From: Lepas anatifera
Taxonomy: Eukaryota > Arthropoda > Thecostraca > Lepadidae
Length of the DNA stretch: 64,000 nt
Direction of reading: 5' to 3'
NCBI GenBank assembly: GCA_034440635.1
Contig: JAOTON010002271.1
Coordinates: 930,001-994,000 of the forward strand
The notes beneath the pieces were generated by a model. That model ran no database searches and had not been told where the DNA came from. It worked only from the letters and a program-made list of their open reading frames with translations. Within the stretch, counting starts at the first letter, position 1; every line of letters begins with the position of its first letter. Shown here one piece after another: positions 10,183 to 24,539 of the stretch. The position numbers and the translations under genes are program-made.

Positions 10183-12959
10183 CTACCGGCCGGAATAGCT
10201 GCAGGATTTCAGGTCAACAGGAGCACCCAGCAGGTTCGACAGCTCCGAGGACAGCAGTTCGTGCAGACGCTGCTTCTCGTGTCGGTACACCCAACCCCCA
10301 TCACTGAAGTCGTACCTGCCGCAGCAGTGGCGCCATCGTCAACTGAAACAGGAAGTAACTGAAGAACTAACGAGAGTGAGACGAGAGACTCGGCCTCCGA
10401 TTGGCAAGTTCGCGAGAGATGGAAACGTTACCTCGGCTATAAGTCTACCGCCGCCAATGGAGGCCGGGGAGGACTTCCTTCCCTGCCGGCCTCGCGCAGC
10501 TTTAGAGTCAACACCAAATGAAATAGTGTGGAAGCTCAGGCTCACCTTAGATATTCTTGGTTCGGGCCAGTATGACTGTCAAAGGGAGATGCAGAACACG
10601 AACGGGGGATACAATTGCAAAGACAACGTGGCAATTACCTCCAGGGCCCAATTTCATAAAAGGCGTAACTTACGTTTATGGCGTAGAAGTAGCATAATGC
10701 AGCGTAGAAAGTGAATAATACACCACAATCTTGTTTCACAAAAATGCAGCGTAAAAATACACCTACTTGCAAAGTTAAGCTGCTCTAAACCACGCTGTAC
10801 TGGAATGCAGCGTAAAATATTCCCAATCTTGTTTCATATAGCAGACAACATTTACGTTGAATATGTAAAACGTTCCTGAAAAGCTATGCAAGAAGTAACA
10901 GCGTAACAGTTATCAGACAATGTAGCAAAACATGAAAAATATATAATTTCTTCTGAAATTCTGAATCTCGGGCAAAACTAGGTAGTGTAGTGAAGGACAA
11001 AAAGAGTCATGAATGTAAAATAAACTTCAATAAAAAAGGTGTGTAAGTTCTTCCTTGCACAGGTTTGAAGTGCAAGTTACTCATGACAAATTGAGCTGAT
11101 ATATAGAGTTCTATGGCCATTTTGTATGCCAAAAATGATGATAGCTATTGATGCAAATACACAGGAAGGCTGACATTGATTTTTTAATTTAACTTTTTGC
11201 CGTTACTGTAATTTTACAGTCTAGGGAGTACAGAACCCTAGATATGCTGACACTGACACGGTGTTATATGGAGTCTAAAATTCAATTTAAGGTGCCTGTC
11301 ACCAACAAAATCCAAGTATCTCTACTGAGGCCTCTGGCGAAAATGATGATATAGGTACCTAAGTACTGGCATCTAGTTATTCTTCAAAGACGTTGACTCA
11401 CTATTCCTTTCCCAGTTTCACGAAATTATAAGGTTCACAGACCTTTCACAGTTCACTCACGATTAGTAAACACACATTTCAACTTGAATTCCACTGAAGC
11501 ACACTTGCACAACAATTATACAATAACCTTTTAGGGCCTTCTTGACAGAAACTTCCTAAAAAAACGGGGTACTGCTAAAAACAAATGCGTCGTATATTTA
11601 TTGTGTCTGCTGTTAGCGCGTCTTCCTCCGCAGTATTTTTAAAAGTTCATGAGAAACTTAATAATCGAATAAGAGCAAATAAGTACAATAATTTTCTTTT
11701 AACTAATTTATTAAAAAATATATATGCACCTTTTAAAGCTAATGAAGCAGTTACATGTTATACTTGAAATGGGTAATTCCATTCTGGAATTGGGCGTATT
11801 TCACGCTGCATTTCATATCTACGCCGCTTTTGCGTGAATGTCACCGCTCTTTATGAAACGTGATTCTGAGTACGGCGTAACTTTGGCAGGTGAATGTGGT
11901 GTAAAACACGTCGCATTTCTACAACTTTTATGAAATGGGGCCCCGTAACGAAATATACAGCGACTAGTTGTGTGGTAGTGACTACCGTACCTCCAATGGA
12001 TTGTGTGCTGGTGTTCTGGTGTAATTAAGTTCGATGACATTAACAGAATGTTCAGAATGTGTACATGAAAGCAACAGAAGTATACCAAAATAAAAAGGTC
12101 TCTTCTAATGGGAGCTAGCAAGTGCCACAACCTGGGCCCAGCTTGTAGATCACGGAGGCCTCTACACTACACTTCTCCGAGTGGGTAAGCTTATTCAATA
12201 GTGAAATGCGTTGAGCATCTTCCCCAAAAGTAAAGTTGTTGCGAATAGAGTCGCCGCTTACCTCTTGGGTCCACTGACCGGCGAGGACAACCAGATCTGA
12301 CGGTTGGGGGTCTGCTTGTTGATGACGTAGGTGCCAGCTTTTCCCAGCTTCAGTGTCAGCACTCCGCTCTGAAACCCACGACTGATGGTCGGGAGGGCGC
12401 AGCGGCGCACCGCTGATGTTCCTGCTACAACCGCCAACGCCGGCGGGAGGCCGCACCGAAATCGTGAAAGCTAAACAATTTAACCACTACACGAAATGAA
12501 ATGTGAATAATTGTTATGTGTCGGACGACACATAACAATGGACAGGAGTCCCTTGCTATTTTGTTGTGTTGCATTGATTCAGACCAAAAATAACCTCCAT
12601 GAAATCTCTCAATTGTTTTTGATGTTCTCAATTAAAAATGATGACTGGCAGAGCGGATAGCTTACTTTGCCCGTTCGCTTATCTCCACGTACCAGACTTT
12701 CATAATGACAAAAACGTATTTTTCGCCTGACCCGTGACCACTTCTGTGCGTACTGCGGAGCGATCCCCAAAACCATCGGCGGCCTTACACCGAACAGTGA
12801 CAACTCACGCTCAGCTCGACATCAGTGTCGGGTTCAACATCCACTGCCTCCAGCAGCTCTTCCAGGGTTGAGCACAGCGACTCCAGTGTTTCTTCGGCGA
12901 TGACCTCGTACTGCGCCTCCGAGACGGGCGCTTCAGCCGGCGTCGATGGCGGAGGAGCG
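10183..12959 (-). CDS. FXN: Frataxin, mitochondrial iron-sulfur assembly factor (first exon not found)
   Basis: Frataxin works in the mitochondrial matrix with the cysteine desulfurase/ISCU complex to promote Fe-S cluster synthesis. Three - strand exons join in frame: 12809-12959 (acceptor GCGCAG, donor GTGAGT), 12262-12368 (TTTCAG, GTAAGC) and 10183-10315 (CGGCAG, stop TAG). The first encodes the acidic helix ([15 protein letters not shown] and onward), whose D/E ridge is the family's metal and partner surface. The second encodes the diagnostic [19 protein letters not shown] strand region with the invariant Trp. The third encodes [13 protein letters not shown] to the C-terminus. The 129 codons cover the mature fold. 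The exon with the start codon and targeting peptide lies at higher coordinates and could not be recognised. Confidence 0.95.
10644..11945. mobile_element. DNA-transposon-like element with CAGGGCCC ends in frataxin intron
   Basis: The left end reads CAGGGCCCAATTTCATAAAA; the right end, on the other strand, reads GGGGCCCCATTTCATAAAAG. Inside each end are several GCAGCGTA / TACGCCGC words that also pair inversely. No transposase is visible and I could not find a clean target duplication, so the edges are approximate. This looks like a MITE of roughly 1.3 kb. Confidence 0.6.
12510..12539. repeat. Perfect 14-bp-arm hairpin
   Basis: ATTGTTATGTGTCG and its exact reverse complement are separated by GA, within the frataxin intron between 12369 and 12808. 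Confidence 0.85.
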
Positions 12960-12967
12960 CTGCGCAA

Positions 12968-15212
12968 AACGACGGCGGAGCGTGACTATCGGCTCGGTGT
13001 TTTTTTCTTCACTCCTACATGACACTTATATCTATGGTAGACGCTGTGTGGTGACGAATATAATCACACTGGTGAAAGCTGATAAGTAGGAGGAAGCATG
13101 GGTTGAGATTGTATTATTTCTAAAATGTGGTGAATGGATGCATGGGATGGAGAGAAATGCAGAGGGAATATGTTCAAAGTAGCTTCTTAAAGCGTGAATG
13201 TAAACCAGTTTAATTTCGAATCTAATAATTATATTTGACCTTGTATTAAGTAATGATTTTAAGTGCTCCAACAAGCGTTCCGATATTGTAAGATTTTATA
13301 ATTTCTGTCATAAGAGTTTAATGTATTTAATTCGGTCGCTGTTTCAAGTTGCAAGCGAGACTATGAACGCTTGCAAGATCAGGAGAATCATTTTCGCATT
13401 TGTACACGGGCGGTCAAATCAATCATTGTTTCGATTGGCTATCGATGATACTGATTTCACCATTTGACTCCCATCACCCTGTATTTAACCACTGGCCTCC
13501 AATTGTTTTTAGTGTTTACCACGTTCTCACTCGCCCCTTGTTGGCTTAATTGGCTTCAATTCACCAGTCATTGTGGCCGTTGCTCGTTCGGATGGTGGAG
13601 TCGAAGTTTCCGTGACGAGTTCTTTGATGGCTTTAGTCAGGCTTCGATCCCACAAGCGGAACCAGCAATACCTTGGGGCAAATTTATATAGAAACAAAGA
13701 AAACTACAAAAGTATAACAAGAACTTCGAAAATGTAAAGTTAGGAACTGGTCCATATGATACAATTATCTGAAGAGTTGTCCTGAGCGTGTTCATTATCA
13801 CGAAGCAGCATCATAGCCGACTTACAGCTAGAAAGCTGGCGATTGGTACGCTTTGTGAACCCACTGCTGTCTCTTTCTGGTGAAGACACACCGTCAAAAT
13901 ACCACCAAAATACCTAAATACTGTTCAAAGCCCTTTCGGCCTTCTTGACATTTTCCCATTATTATGATGGTATGTTGCTTACACTCCTAGCTCTGAGAGT
14001 TATAGAGAAAACGGTCCTACATACATGAAAAGCTTATGTAATAAGCCTGAGACTTGGAGAACCTGTTCTGGAGTCATGTCAAGGTGATTATTGTCCGTGT
14101 ATTTTGTATCAATATGCTGTCTGCATCAGAAATATTTAGGAAGAAGAAAAGATTATCTGCAAGAAGGCAATAAGCGAATGCAAAAGGATATAATCCCTCG
14201 GGACTTATTCATAGTACACAATTATAACTACGAGACTGTGATCTCTGAAAACATTGCGTGCAGGGAGACAGTTAAGGTTTTGATCGCATCCCTTGCACAA
14301 ATCATCTGAGAGCAGTGGGGACCAACAATCGTTTTGTCCGCCTTAGAACTTCAGGCTCAATGCTCAGCCAGGTCAATACAAAAGAGGAAACATTAGTTAA
14401 TAAGGAAAACGAATTCCAAACTACAGAAAAAGAGAAAAGGCCAGTATATTGGCACTCCAACTCATCCAAAATTACTACGGCCTGAATATAGATCCTGATC
14501 CCTTTCTCCCCTGCAACATGACACTGACCATGCGTACTGAGTAAATGAGACAATTTTTTGTTACATCCATAATTTTTGTTCTCTTAACTTTCACTTCAGA
14601 AAATGAGGAACACTTCTCTCATCCTGGGTGTTTCCAATTTCTGACTATGGGTATCAAATGAATCAAGAGTAAGGACTGAGGGAATTTCAAAGGGAAAATT
14701 GGTTGGGTGTGGCTAAGAGAACAATACCTACATACAGATAGCTTTTGAAATTTAAATTCAAGAACTATTACTGTTTCTGTGCGATGTTTGTGCTGAGTAA
14801 ACCACAGGTCAATGTTGCATGGTCAAAAGAGCCAGGCATGCTGGTATTTTTACCATTAAAACTTTTGACTTGAGGTTGATATTTATATAGAACATACAAA
14901 GGCAATTCTGGTCACAGTTTTATCATCCTGTTGGTGCATAAACATATTTGCACCAGAGCATCACAAACAAACTGGTTTGTTTTATTGCAATCAATCATTT
15001 TGTTCCTGAACTATTGACTATGTCTGCTTTTGTGGCCCCTTGCAACACTGCAAAGTTGAGGAAGGGCTGCACCTACATTGGCATTCATCACAACCTTGGC
15101 ATGTTACATCCCCATAGAATTCCTTGGTTGTCTGCACCCATCCTCACCCACACATTTAATAAAGGTACTTGCAAACACACTGCCTATCAGAAAATTCTGG
15201 TAGATATCTCAC
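12968..15212. other. Frataxin 5' side / intergenic, nothing recognised
   Basis: AT-rich DNA with only short unconvincing reading frames. The missing frataxin first exon should lie here or further right on the - strand. I found no ATG-led segment with a clear arginine-rich targeting peptide and a matching donor. Confidence 0.4.
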
Positions 15213-15376
15213 CTTGAGCAATACTGTGAGGAAGGTGGCATCACATGTGACACAGGAGGCTGAAGCCCTGGATAGTGCAGCTTGTGCTGTATTATCTGTC
15301 CATAGATCAGCACCCTCCTCAAGCTTCTTGATTGAGAGATTAAGCATCTCAGCATGTCTGCAACAGCTATGGAACT
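15213..15376 (-). CDS. Candidate orphan exon, unknown protein
   Basis: On the - strand an acceptor TGTATCTCAG and a donor AAG|GTGAGA bound a 164-nt segment (two bases plus 54 codons). It is open throughout and encodes, among others, AEMLNLSIKKLEEGADLW. The splice sites are good, but I could not link it to neighbours or a family. It lies near repeats and may belong to a decayed element. Confidence 0.35.
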
Positions 15377-15822
15377 CTGAGATACACCAAAAATTAAAGA
15401 ATAATTCAGAACCAAAAGTTTATACATAAAACGCTGAAAATGTGACAATTCAAATATGATCGAAGAGGTTACATACTAGTATGTTTCTTCCACAAGTAGC
15501 AAACACACACAATACGACGAGTTATAAACTGCCTGTGGAGAGGCGAGGAGAGGGGAGACGTATGCAGTAGAGGTGGGACTCTTTCGTCTCATGGTCCCAG
15601 TGCATATCCTCCCCCTGCAGGATGCAGATCAGGGTAATGAGGTAGGTGGCTTCACACATGTTGCCAGATAACTACAGCTTGATCTGTATGATAAGTGCCA
15701 CTGTTCAAAGGTTCAATGGATCAAAGCTTCCTTTAATTAGAATCGCTACAGGTTAAAATATATAATAAGTGCCACTGCTCAAAACATCCTCCAGTGCAAT
15801 ATTCAGTACCACAACTGGCGTT

Positions 15823-16056
15823 ATAGGCGGATCCAGGGGGCAAGGGGGCACGTGCCCCCATCAGCCCTTGGCGCCCCTGAAGGTCGATGGCGCCCACCTG
15901 AAATGTGCTTCCCACCCCCCAGGATGCAAAGTCGGCGCCCACCGATAGGATTTGGTGCCCACCTGATAGCTTTGCCGGTCACAACTGGCGCCCTCCCCCG
16001 GTCCGGATGGGCCCCCAGGAAGGTGCCCCCGATCGGCAATCCTGGATCCGCCTATG
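15823..16056. mobile_element. hAT-like MITE, copy 1
   Basis: Ends ATAGGCGGATCCAGG and CCTGGATCCGCCTATG form inverted repeats, flanked on both sides by ACTGGCGTT (15814-15822 and 16057-16065). It is 234 bp, rich in GGGGG/CCCCC runs, and non-coding. It belongs to a family with copies at about 29.5, 34.1, 40.2, 40.5 and 53.0 kb. Confidence 0.85.
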
Positions 16057-16078
16057 ACTGGCGTTGACCACAACTGGT

Positions 16079-16205
16079 TAGGTTAGGGTAGGGTAGGGTA
16101 GGGTAGGGTAGGGTAGGGTAGGGTAGGGTAGGGTAGGGTAGGGTAGGGTAGGGTAGGGTAGGGTGGGTGGGTTGGGTTAGGTTAGGTTAGGGTAAGTTAG
16201 GCTCG
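16079..16205. repeat. Telomere-like array: (GGGTA)16 followed by TTAGG variants
   Basis: About 16 perfect GGGTA units at 16085-16164 lead into GGGTTAGGTTAGGTTAGGG-type sequence, the canonical arthropod TTAGG telomere unit with variants. Isolated GGTTAGGT words continue to about 16320. It is interstitial, flanked by ordinary repeats, so it is not a chromosome end. Confidence 0.85.
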
Positions 16206-16640
16206 GTTAGTCTAAGTAGGCACATGGCGTACCCGGGCAGCTGATGAAGCGAAAGTGCCACCGGCAGGTTAGGTGCCCACAGCCCAGCTCGCTGAGTCGA
16301 AAAGGTTAGGTCAGGTTTGGTTATGTTGTGCTACATGTAGAAATTTTTTTTTAATTACCAAAAATTTTTGAAAAAGTATCACTTAGCAATGCAAAAAGCA
16401 GTTTCGGCACTAGGAACAATTCAAAGAAAGATATTTCAGCAACGCCAAAAACAGCTAGACCACTTGGAATATTTCACTGGAGGAAGCTTTGAACAGTGGC
16501 ACGTCGATATGAATCAACCTGTGGCGCTTTTTGGAAGGAAGTTTTGATTCATGGGGGCTTTTGAACTGTGGTACTTATGATGTACATTAGCTTGCTGTGA
16601 TTCAATCTGGCAACATGTGTGAAGCCAGCTACCTGTTACC

Positions 16641-17535
16641 CAGATCAGGACTGGAGGCATAAGGCCCAGGACCAGCATGATTACCAAGAAAAATCACCTT
16701 CAACTGTGTTATTTTTCAGGATGTTTTACACACAAATAAACATGTAAGATTTATGCCAGAGTTTATAACATATGTGCATAGATTTAAATTTCAGTAAGGA
16801 GCTTTGATATAGGCCAGTGTGCAAAGTATGGCATTTTGACGAGATCTCGTCGGTGTGAGTGCCCTTGGAGACAGGAGCGAGTGGTGCGAATTTTATCAGC
16901 CTGGTGCGAATTTGCAAGACTGGTGCGAGGAAGTTGACACTGAAAACTAAAAAAATGACTGAATAGTTAGGTAGACACGGAGGGGCCTTATAAAAGTCCT
17001 TAACTAACTAATAAGAGAGGTAGTATTGCATCGTGTGGGTAGGAATGTGTGCATTTTTCCCTGGTATATGGCAGATTGGTGTGATTTCTTTTAGGCTGGT
17101 GGTGCGATAATTTTGGATGGCTGGTGCGACTGGTCTGGCCTGCTGCCATACTTTGCAGATTGGGATATAGGTACTCGAGCCCTGGTTACTGGGCAATGAA
17201 ACTTTGAAAAATAGGCATAAATCAAGCAAATCAGCCTTGAACACCTTGTTGAGCAGGTCTGTAACACAGCCAGGAAAAAAGAGGAAACTGCATCTTTTTC
17301 ACTTATTTGAATGGTTTAAAGCCCAAAAGAATTTAAAAATGTATAGGCAACTCCCGGCAACTCTATGTTCATGGCAACTCTCTAACCTCAAGACTCTATG
17401 GGGCGGTCTCTAATCGAACAAGTCAAGTAAAGCATTGATATACATAGAATAACATAGAATAACACGCCTATTATTTCAACGCTACTACCGTGATTTCAAC
17501 AATTTCAACGATTATTTCAAGTAGTATCCTAAGTC
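16641..17535. other. Intergenic, nothing recognised
   Basis: AT-rich sequence with a few TGGTGCGA-like words repeated loosely near 16877-17130. No gene or bounded element seen. Confidence 0.4.
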
Positions 17536-17676
17536 GTGTTATTCTGCCGGTAGAACGCATAATAGTATGCCACACTCATGCGCAGTACGGTATCATGACT
17601 ACAAGATACCGTATTGCGCATGCGTGCGGCATACTAGTATGCGTTCTGCACCCTGTTCTGCACGGCAGAATGACAC
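17536..17676. repeat. Long hairpin (foldback) of about 140 bp
   Basis: The arms begin GTGTTATTCTGCC and end GGCAGAATGACAC. Internally GAACGCATAATAGTATGCC pairs with GGCATACTAGTATGCGTTC, and GATACCGTATTGCGCATGCG pairs with its counterpart at 17579-17598. The central loop is only about 10 bases. This is a MITE-like or cruciform-prone palindrome. Confidence 0.85.
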
Positions 17677-18275
17677 GGCTCATATTTCAACAAATTTGTA
17701 TTCCTCAAAAGTTACCAAAGTCAGCGCGCTGAAGACAAAGGGTTGTAAATCACGTGAGAAATACACAGCACAAGAGGCTTTTGTTTAAAATCACGTGGCT
17801 TACCTTAAATGCTCTCACTCAGCTTTTACTAAGGCCCGCTAAATACAAACTTCAAGCTCAAACCGCCGCTGGTACAATATTTGATATATAACTGTTGTGT
17901 TTCAATTTATTGCGTACGCATGTTGTTGTCCTGCTGTTGTGCTGCTGCCGCTGTTTTCGGTTACTGTGGTAAATTCACACGTTATTATTATTGTTATCAC
18001 ATTTTAATTATTATTTATGAGACTTGGTAGATGTTTTTTTGTGAGGGATTTCAGACATCAGAAATTGAAGTTTTCAAAACCAATATTGATATCAGAACGT
18101 AAAAATATGTTTACCTCCCTTTTGTATGCAAGTCAAGGCTTATATGCAAGTTAGGGTCTTGCATGCAAGCGGTTTTGAACCCAGTGCTACCCAAGGGTGC
18201 TGTCATCAGGTGTTGTGATAGGCTTTAAAAATGAACATGTATACCAGGACTGCTCTCTTTATATTTTAGCTGATT
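17677..18275. other. Intergenic, nothing recognised
   Basis: AT-rich DNA with no convincing reading frame or bounded repeat. Confidence 0.4.
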
Positions 18276-19560
18276 TTGTCCTCATTGTTCTTTGCTGTTT
18301 CTCAAACTTTGCTTCAGCTTAAGCTGTCCCCTATTATTCTGAAAATGACATCAAAAGTTTTCAATGGTGATCCAGAGAATATCGTGATGTCACAACCCCT
18401 GGAATTCCAGCTCAGACTATTTCAAAGAATGCAGCCTAATTTAGCCAGCAGAGGAAATGACCACATTCTGAATACTTCCTCACATTTGCCTGCGGCAAAA
18501 TTGATTAATTTTGAGCTGTCTTTTTCATTATTTCTGTGGTTTCACTGTACATTTTGTCAGCAGCTTCCACCAAAACAACATCATGCAAACAACATACATG
18601 GCTAGTTGACTGAGGCAATAGTATGGCTCCAGCTTTTCAATATCCATGCTTAGGCAGACCAACAGCATGTTGCAGGCTGCCAGTGTTACCCTGACTGTAA
18701 CATCACTGAGGCAAGCTGCCCTAGCCTTTTTGAGAACAGGAGGCAGGTCATGTAGTATGGAGTTTCTCTTACCAGTGGACTTCACCATCTGGTTTGACAG
18801 CTGGGGTTGGCTGCTAGTGACACCAAACATGGGGCTCTGCTCTGGTCCATTACCACCGCCTGCACTGAAGAGGTTTCAGTCTGCATTAGCCAGTGAGCTG
18901 AACTCAGGACAATCAGAGAAGCCCTGTAAACAGCACTGGACCTACCAGATGAGGACATCCTGTCAGCCACCACTATGGCCCCTCCTCGTCCACTCTAGGC
19001 CAGGGCTTTAGCAGCTCAATATGGGCCTGCTGTGCCATCTCAACAGCCTGGCAGGAGTCATCTGGAGGCTGCTCCCAGTGCTGGCTGAACCTGATGTGTG
19101 CACCCCCTTCCAGCCAGAGCTGGGGCACACCAGCCTCATCTTAACAAAAATGCTGATGGTTTTGCGGGTGGAACTGCTGCTCTCCTGCAAAACGATGCTT
19201 TACTTCAAATGCGCTCCAAACCGCTCGTTCATTGCTTTGTGCCTGATAGCACGCCACCTGGGTGACCTGGCCAGCTGCAGAGCCAACTTGGCCTGCCCCA
19301 GGCCATGATCTGCTTTCCAGGAGTGAGTCGGTGGCGCTTCGTCAGCTCGGCACCAGTGTCTCCCCTCAGCTGGCATACGCCGCTGCGGATTGGTCTGACG
19401 CAGGACAGCCTCTGCCCCGGCTCCTGCAAGGGCAGTATAATGCACCTGCTGACAAGCTTTCCTTTCTAAGAAGCAGCAAGACTATGGGATATTCACCACT
19501 CTGCAAAGTGTTTGCTCCGGGATGTTTGGAGACTTGACACTCCGATTGGCTCTCTGACGT
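18276..19560. other. Coding-like tract, strand and gene unresolved
   Basis: Base composition rises and open frames of 60-120 codons run on both strands (for example + 18646-19011 and - 18528-18830), which is more than the surrounding DNA offers. No frame resembles a family I know. It may be the ruin of a transposon or retrocopy, or exons of an unrecognised gene. No single model satisfied splice phases across the tract. Confidence 0.35.
18773..18864 (-). CDS. Candidate exon, unknown protein
   Basis: On the - strand an acceptor CCTCTTCAG and donor ACTG|GTAAGA bound 92 nt (1 + 30 codons + 1). It encodes AGGGNGPEQSPMFGVTSSQP and ten more residues. Splice sites and composition look genuine. No partner exon could be fixed. 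Confidence 0.3.
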
Positions 19561-20344
19561 GGATTCAGCCCCAGGGCGCAATTCAGTCTGTTGGAAGAAG
19601 TATCACACTGTTTTTTACTCATCCTGTCTCAAACGACAGTCCTTTGAGGAGTAGCACCTGCCGAGTAGTGCAATGCACATGACCGAGTTGCAACGATGTC
19701 AGTCATGCATCCTTAGCAGCGATGATTTTTAGTGCTGCTCAATTAGGCTCTAGGTCGATTACATGGTAGGCTGGGCTGGACGCGACATTGCAGGTCGAAT
19801 TGTTCCCAGAATTGTGCAAAAATATCCCACTGCACTGCATAATTGACAGAGTCGACCACATCATTGTAGGCTTCTGAAGGGAAAAAGAGCTCTTGCAGGG
19901 TGGAACTCGCCAAGTTCGACTCCTACTCCGGCCAACAGCAGTCATCCAACTTTCAAAACGTTAGATGCTGTTTAAGAGGCACACTTCTAGCTGGGTAATG
20001 TCTCACCACTTTGAAAAATTTATATAAATGCAGTGTCAGCATTTGCTTGGAATGGTAATGGAATGGTGTACATTTTCTCGCTGACATTAGGAAGAAGATT
20101 TAGAGACAGAGAGCTAAATTTCACACTTTGCTGAAATTCCAAGAAATTACGACTCAACATATATCGAAAGATGCATTTTGGTTCATCATCATGCGTAGAT
20201 AATATACGCAGTATCAAGTTATTCCTTCAGTGTCATCAGATGCTACCTGAATCTCAGCCGTAAAATGGCATTTCTGTAGCGTGTTTGTTATGAATTTGCA
20301 TGCCGCAGAGCTGGTGGTAATTTACAGAACGGGCAGTCGTCTAC
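19561..20344. other. Upstream region of the CENP-N-like gene
   Basis: No element or exon recognised. It ends at an initiator-like TCAGTT. Confidence 0.4.
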
Positions 20345-20350
20345 TCAGTT
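20345..20350 (+). promoter_or_regulatory. CENPN: Initiator-like TCAGTT of the CENP-N-like gene
   Basis: TCAGTT matches the arthropod initiator consensus (A+1 at 20347), about 112 bases before the ATG at 20459. No TATA box stands at -30. This site was chosen by motif and position only. Confidence 0.35.
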
Positions 20351-20458
20351 ACCATTGCGGGGAAGACAGCATTTATTGTTAAGTTAGCGAAATAAAAGGT
20401 AATTTCATATGCACTCCATGTAATGTTTGTTTTATTGTTTGGCAGCAGATAGCAGGCC

Positions 20459-24125
<3,667 letters not shown>

Positions 24126-24340
24126 GTGGGTTGAGAGGGCGTCGGAGGGTGAGCGGCGGCCTGGTGGTGGGAAAAGCTGCACTGGTCGAGTGGTAGTTTG
24201 GATAGTGTGAGGTGACCTGTTTGCGTTTGTGGCTGAATAACCAGAGGGTGTCTTAGGGGGTCGCTCCCTTAGGCAGTACGCCACCATATCACGCTATCAC
24301 GCTGTATAATTCGACTCTTAAACGGTCTTATTCTTGCCGT
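24126..24340 (+). other. Start of long intron after CENP-N exon 6
   Basis: Follows the donor CCCAG|GTGGGT. No element recognised before the 63-bp tandem repeat. Confidence 0.4.
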
Positions 24341-24345
24341 TTCTC

Positions 24346-24520
24346 GTCTACACACTCTGACAGTGGCTCTTTGTTTCCAGTGCCGTTCTGAGTGAGAAGC
24401 CCAGCCTCGTCTACACACTCTGACAGTGGCTCTTTGTTTCCAGTACCGTTCTGAGTGAGAAGCCCAGCCTCGTCTACACACTCTGACAGTGGCTCTCTGT
24501 TTCCAGTGCCGTTCTGAGTG
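24346..24520 (+). repeat. 63-bp tandem repeat, nearly 3 copies
   Basis: Each unit runs TCGTCTACACACTCTGACAG, TGGCTCTTTGTTTCCAG, then TGCCGTTCTGAGTGAGAAG. Copies differ at one or two bases. Every unit contains a good 3' splice-site-like stretch (TTTGTTTCCAG) followed by TG CCG TTC TGA, which in the phase left by CENP-N exon 6 would add three residues and stop. Whether it is used is unknown. Confidence 0.85.
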
Positions 24521-24539
24521 CTGGTGGTGCCGGATAGGA

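Larger units (their letters stand above)
15645..16640. mobile_element. Compound repeat: inverted arms enclosing a MITE and a telomere-like array
   Basis: GGCAACATGTGTGAAGCCA at 16615 recurs as the reverse complement of about 15648-15668, and the flanking 80 or so bases of each arm also pair (GAACAGTGGCACTTAT-like words). Between the arms lie a hAT-like MITE and the GGGTA array. The outer limits are approximate. Confidence 0.55.

Noticed and set aside
16079..16205. Chromosome end
   Set aside because: Unique genes and repeats continue on both sides, so the telomere-like array is internal.
24269..24481. - strand frame with repeated WASHSERYWKQRATVRV
   Set aside because: It is the 63-bp tandem repeat read in one frame; no gene context.
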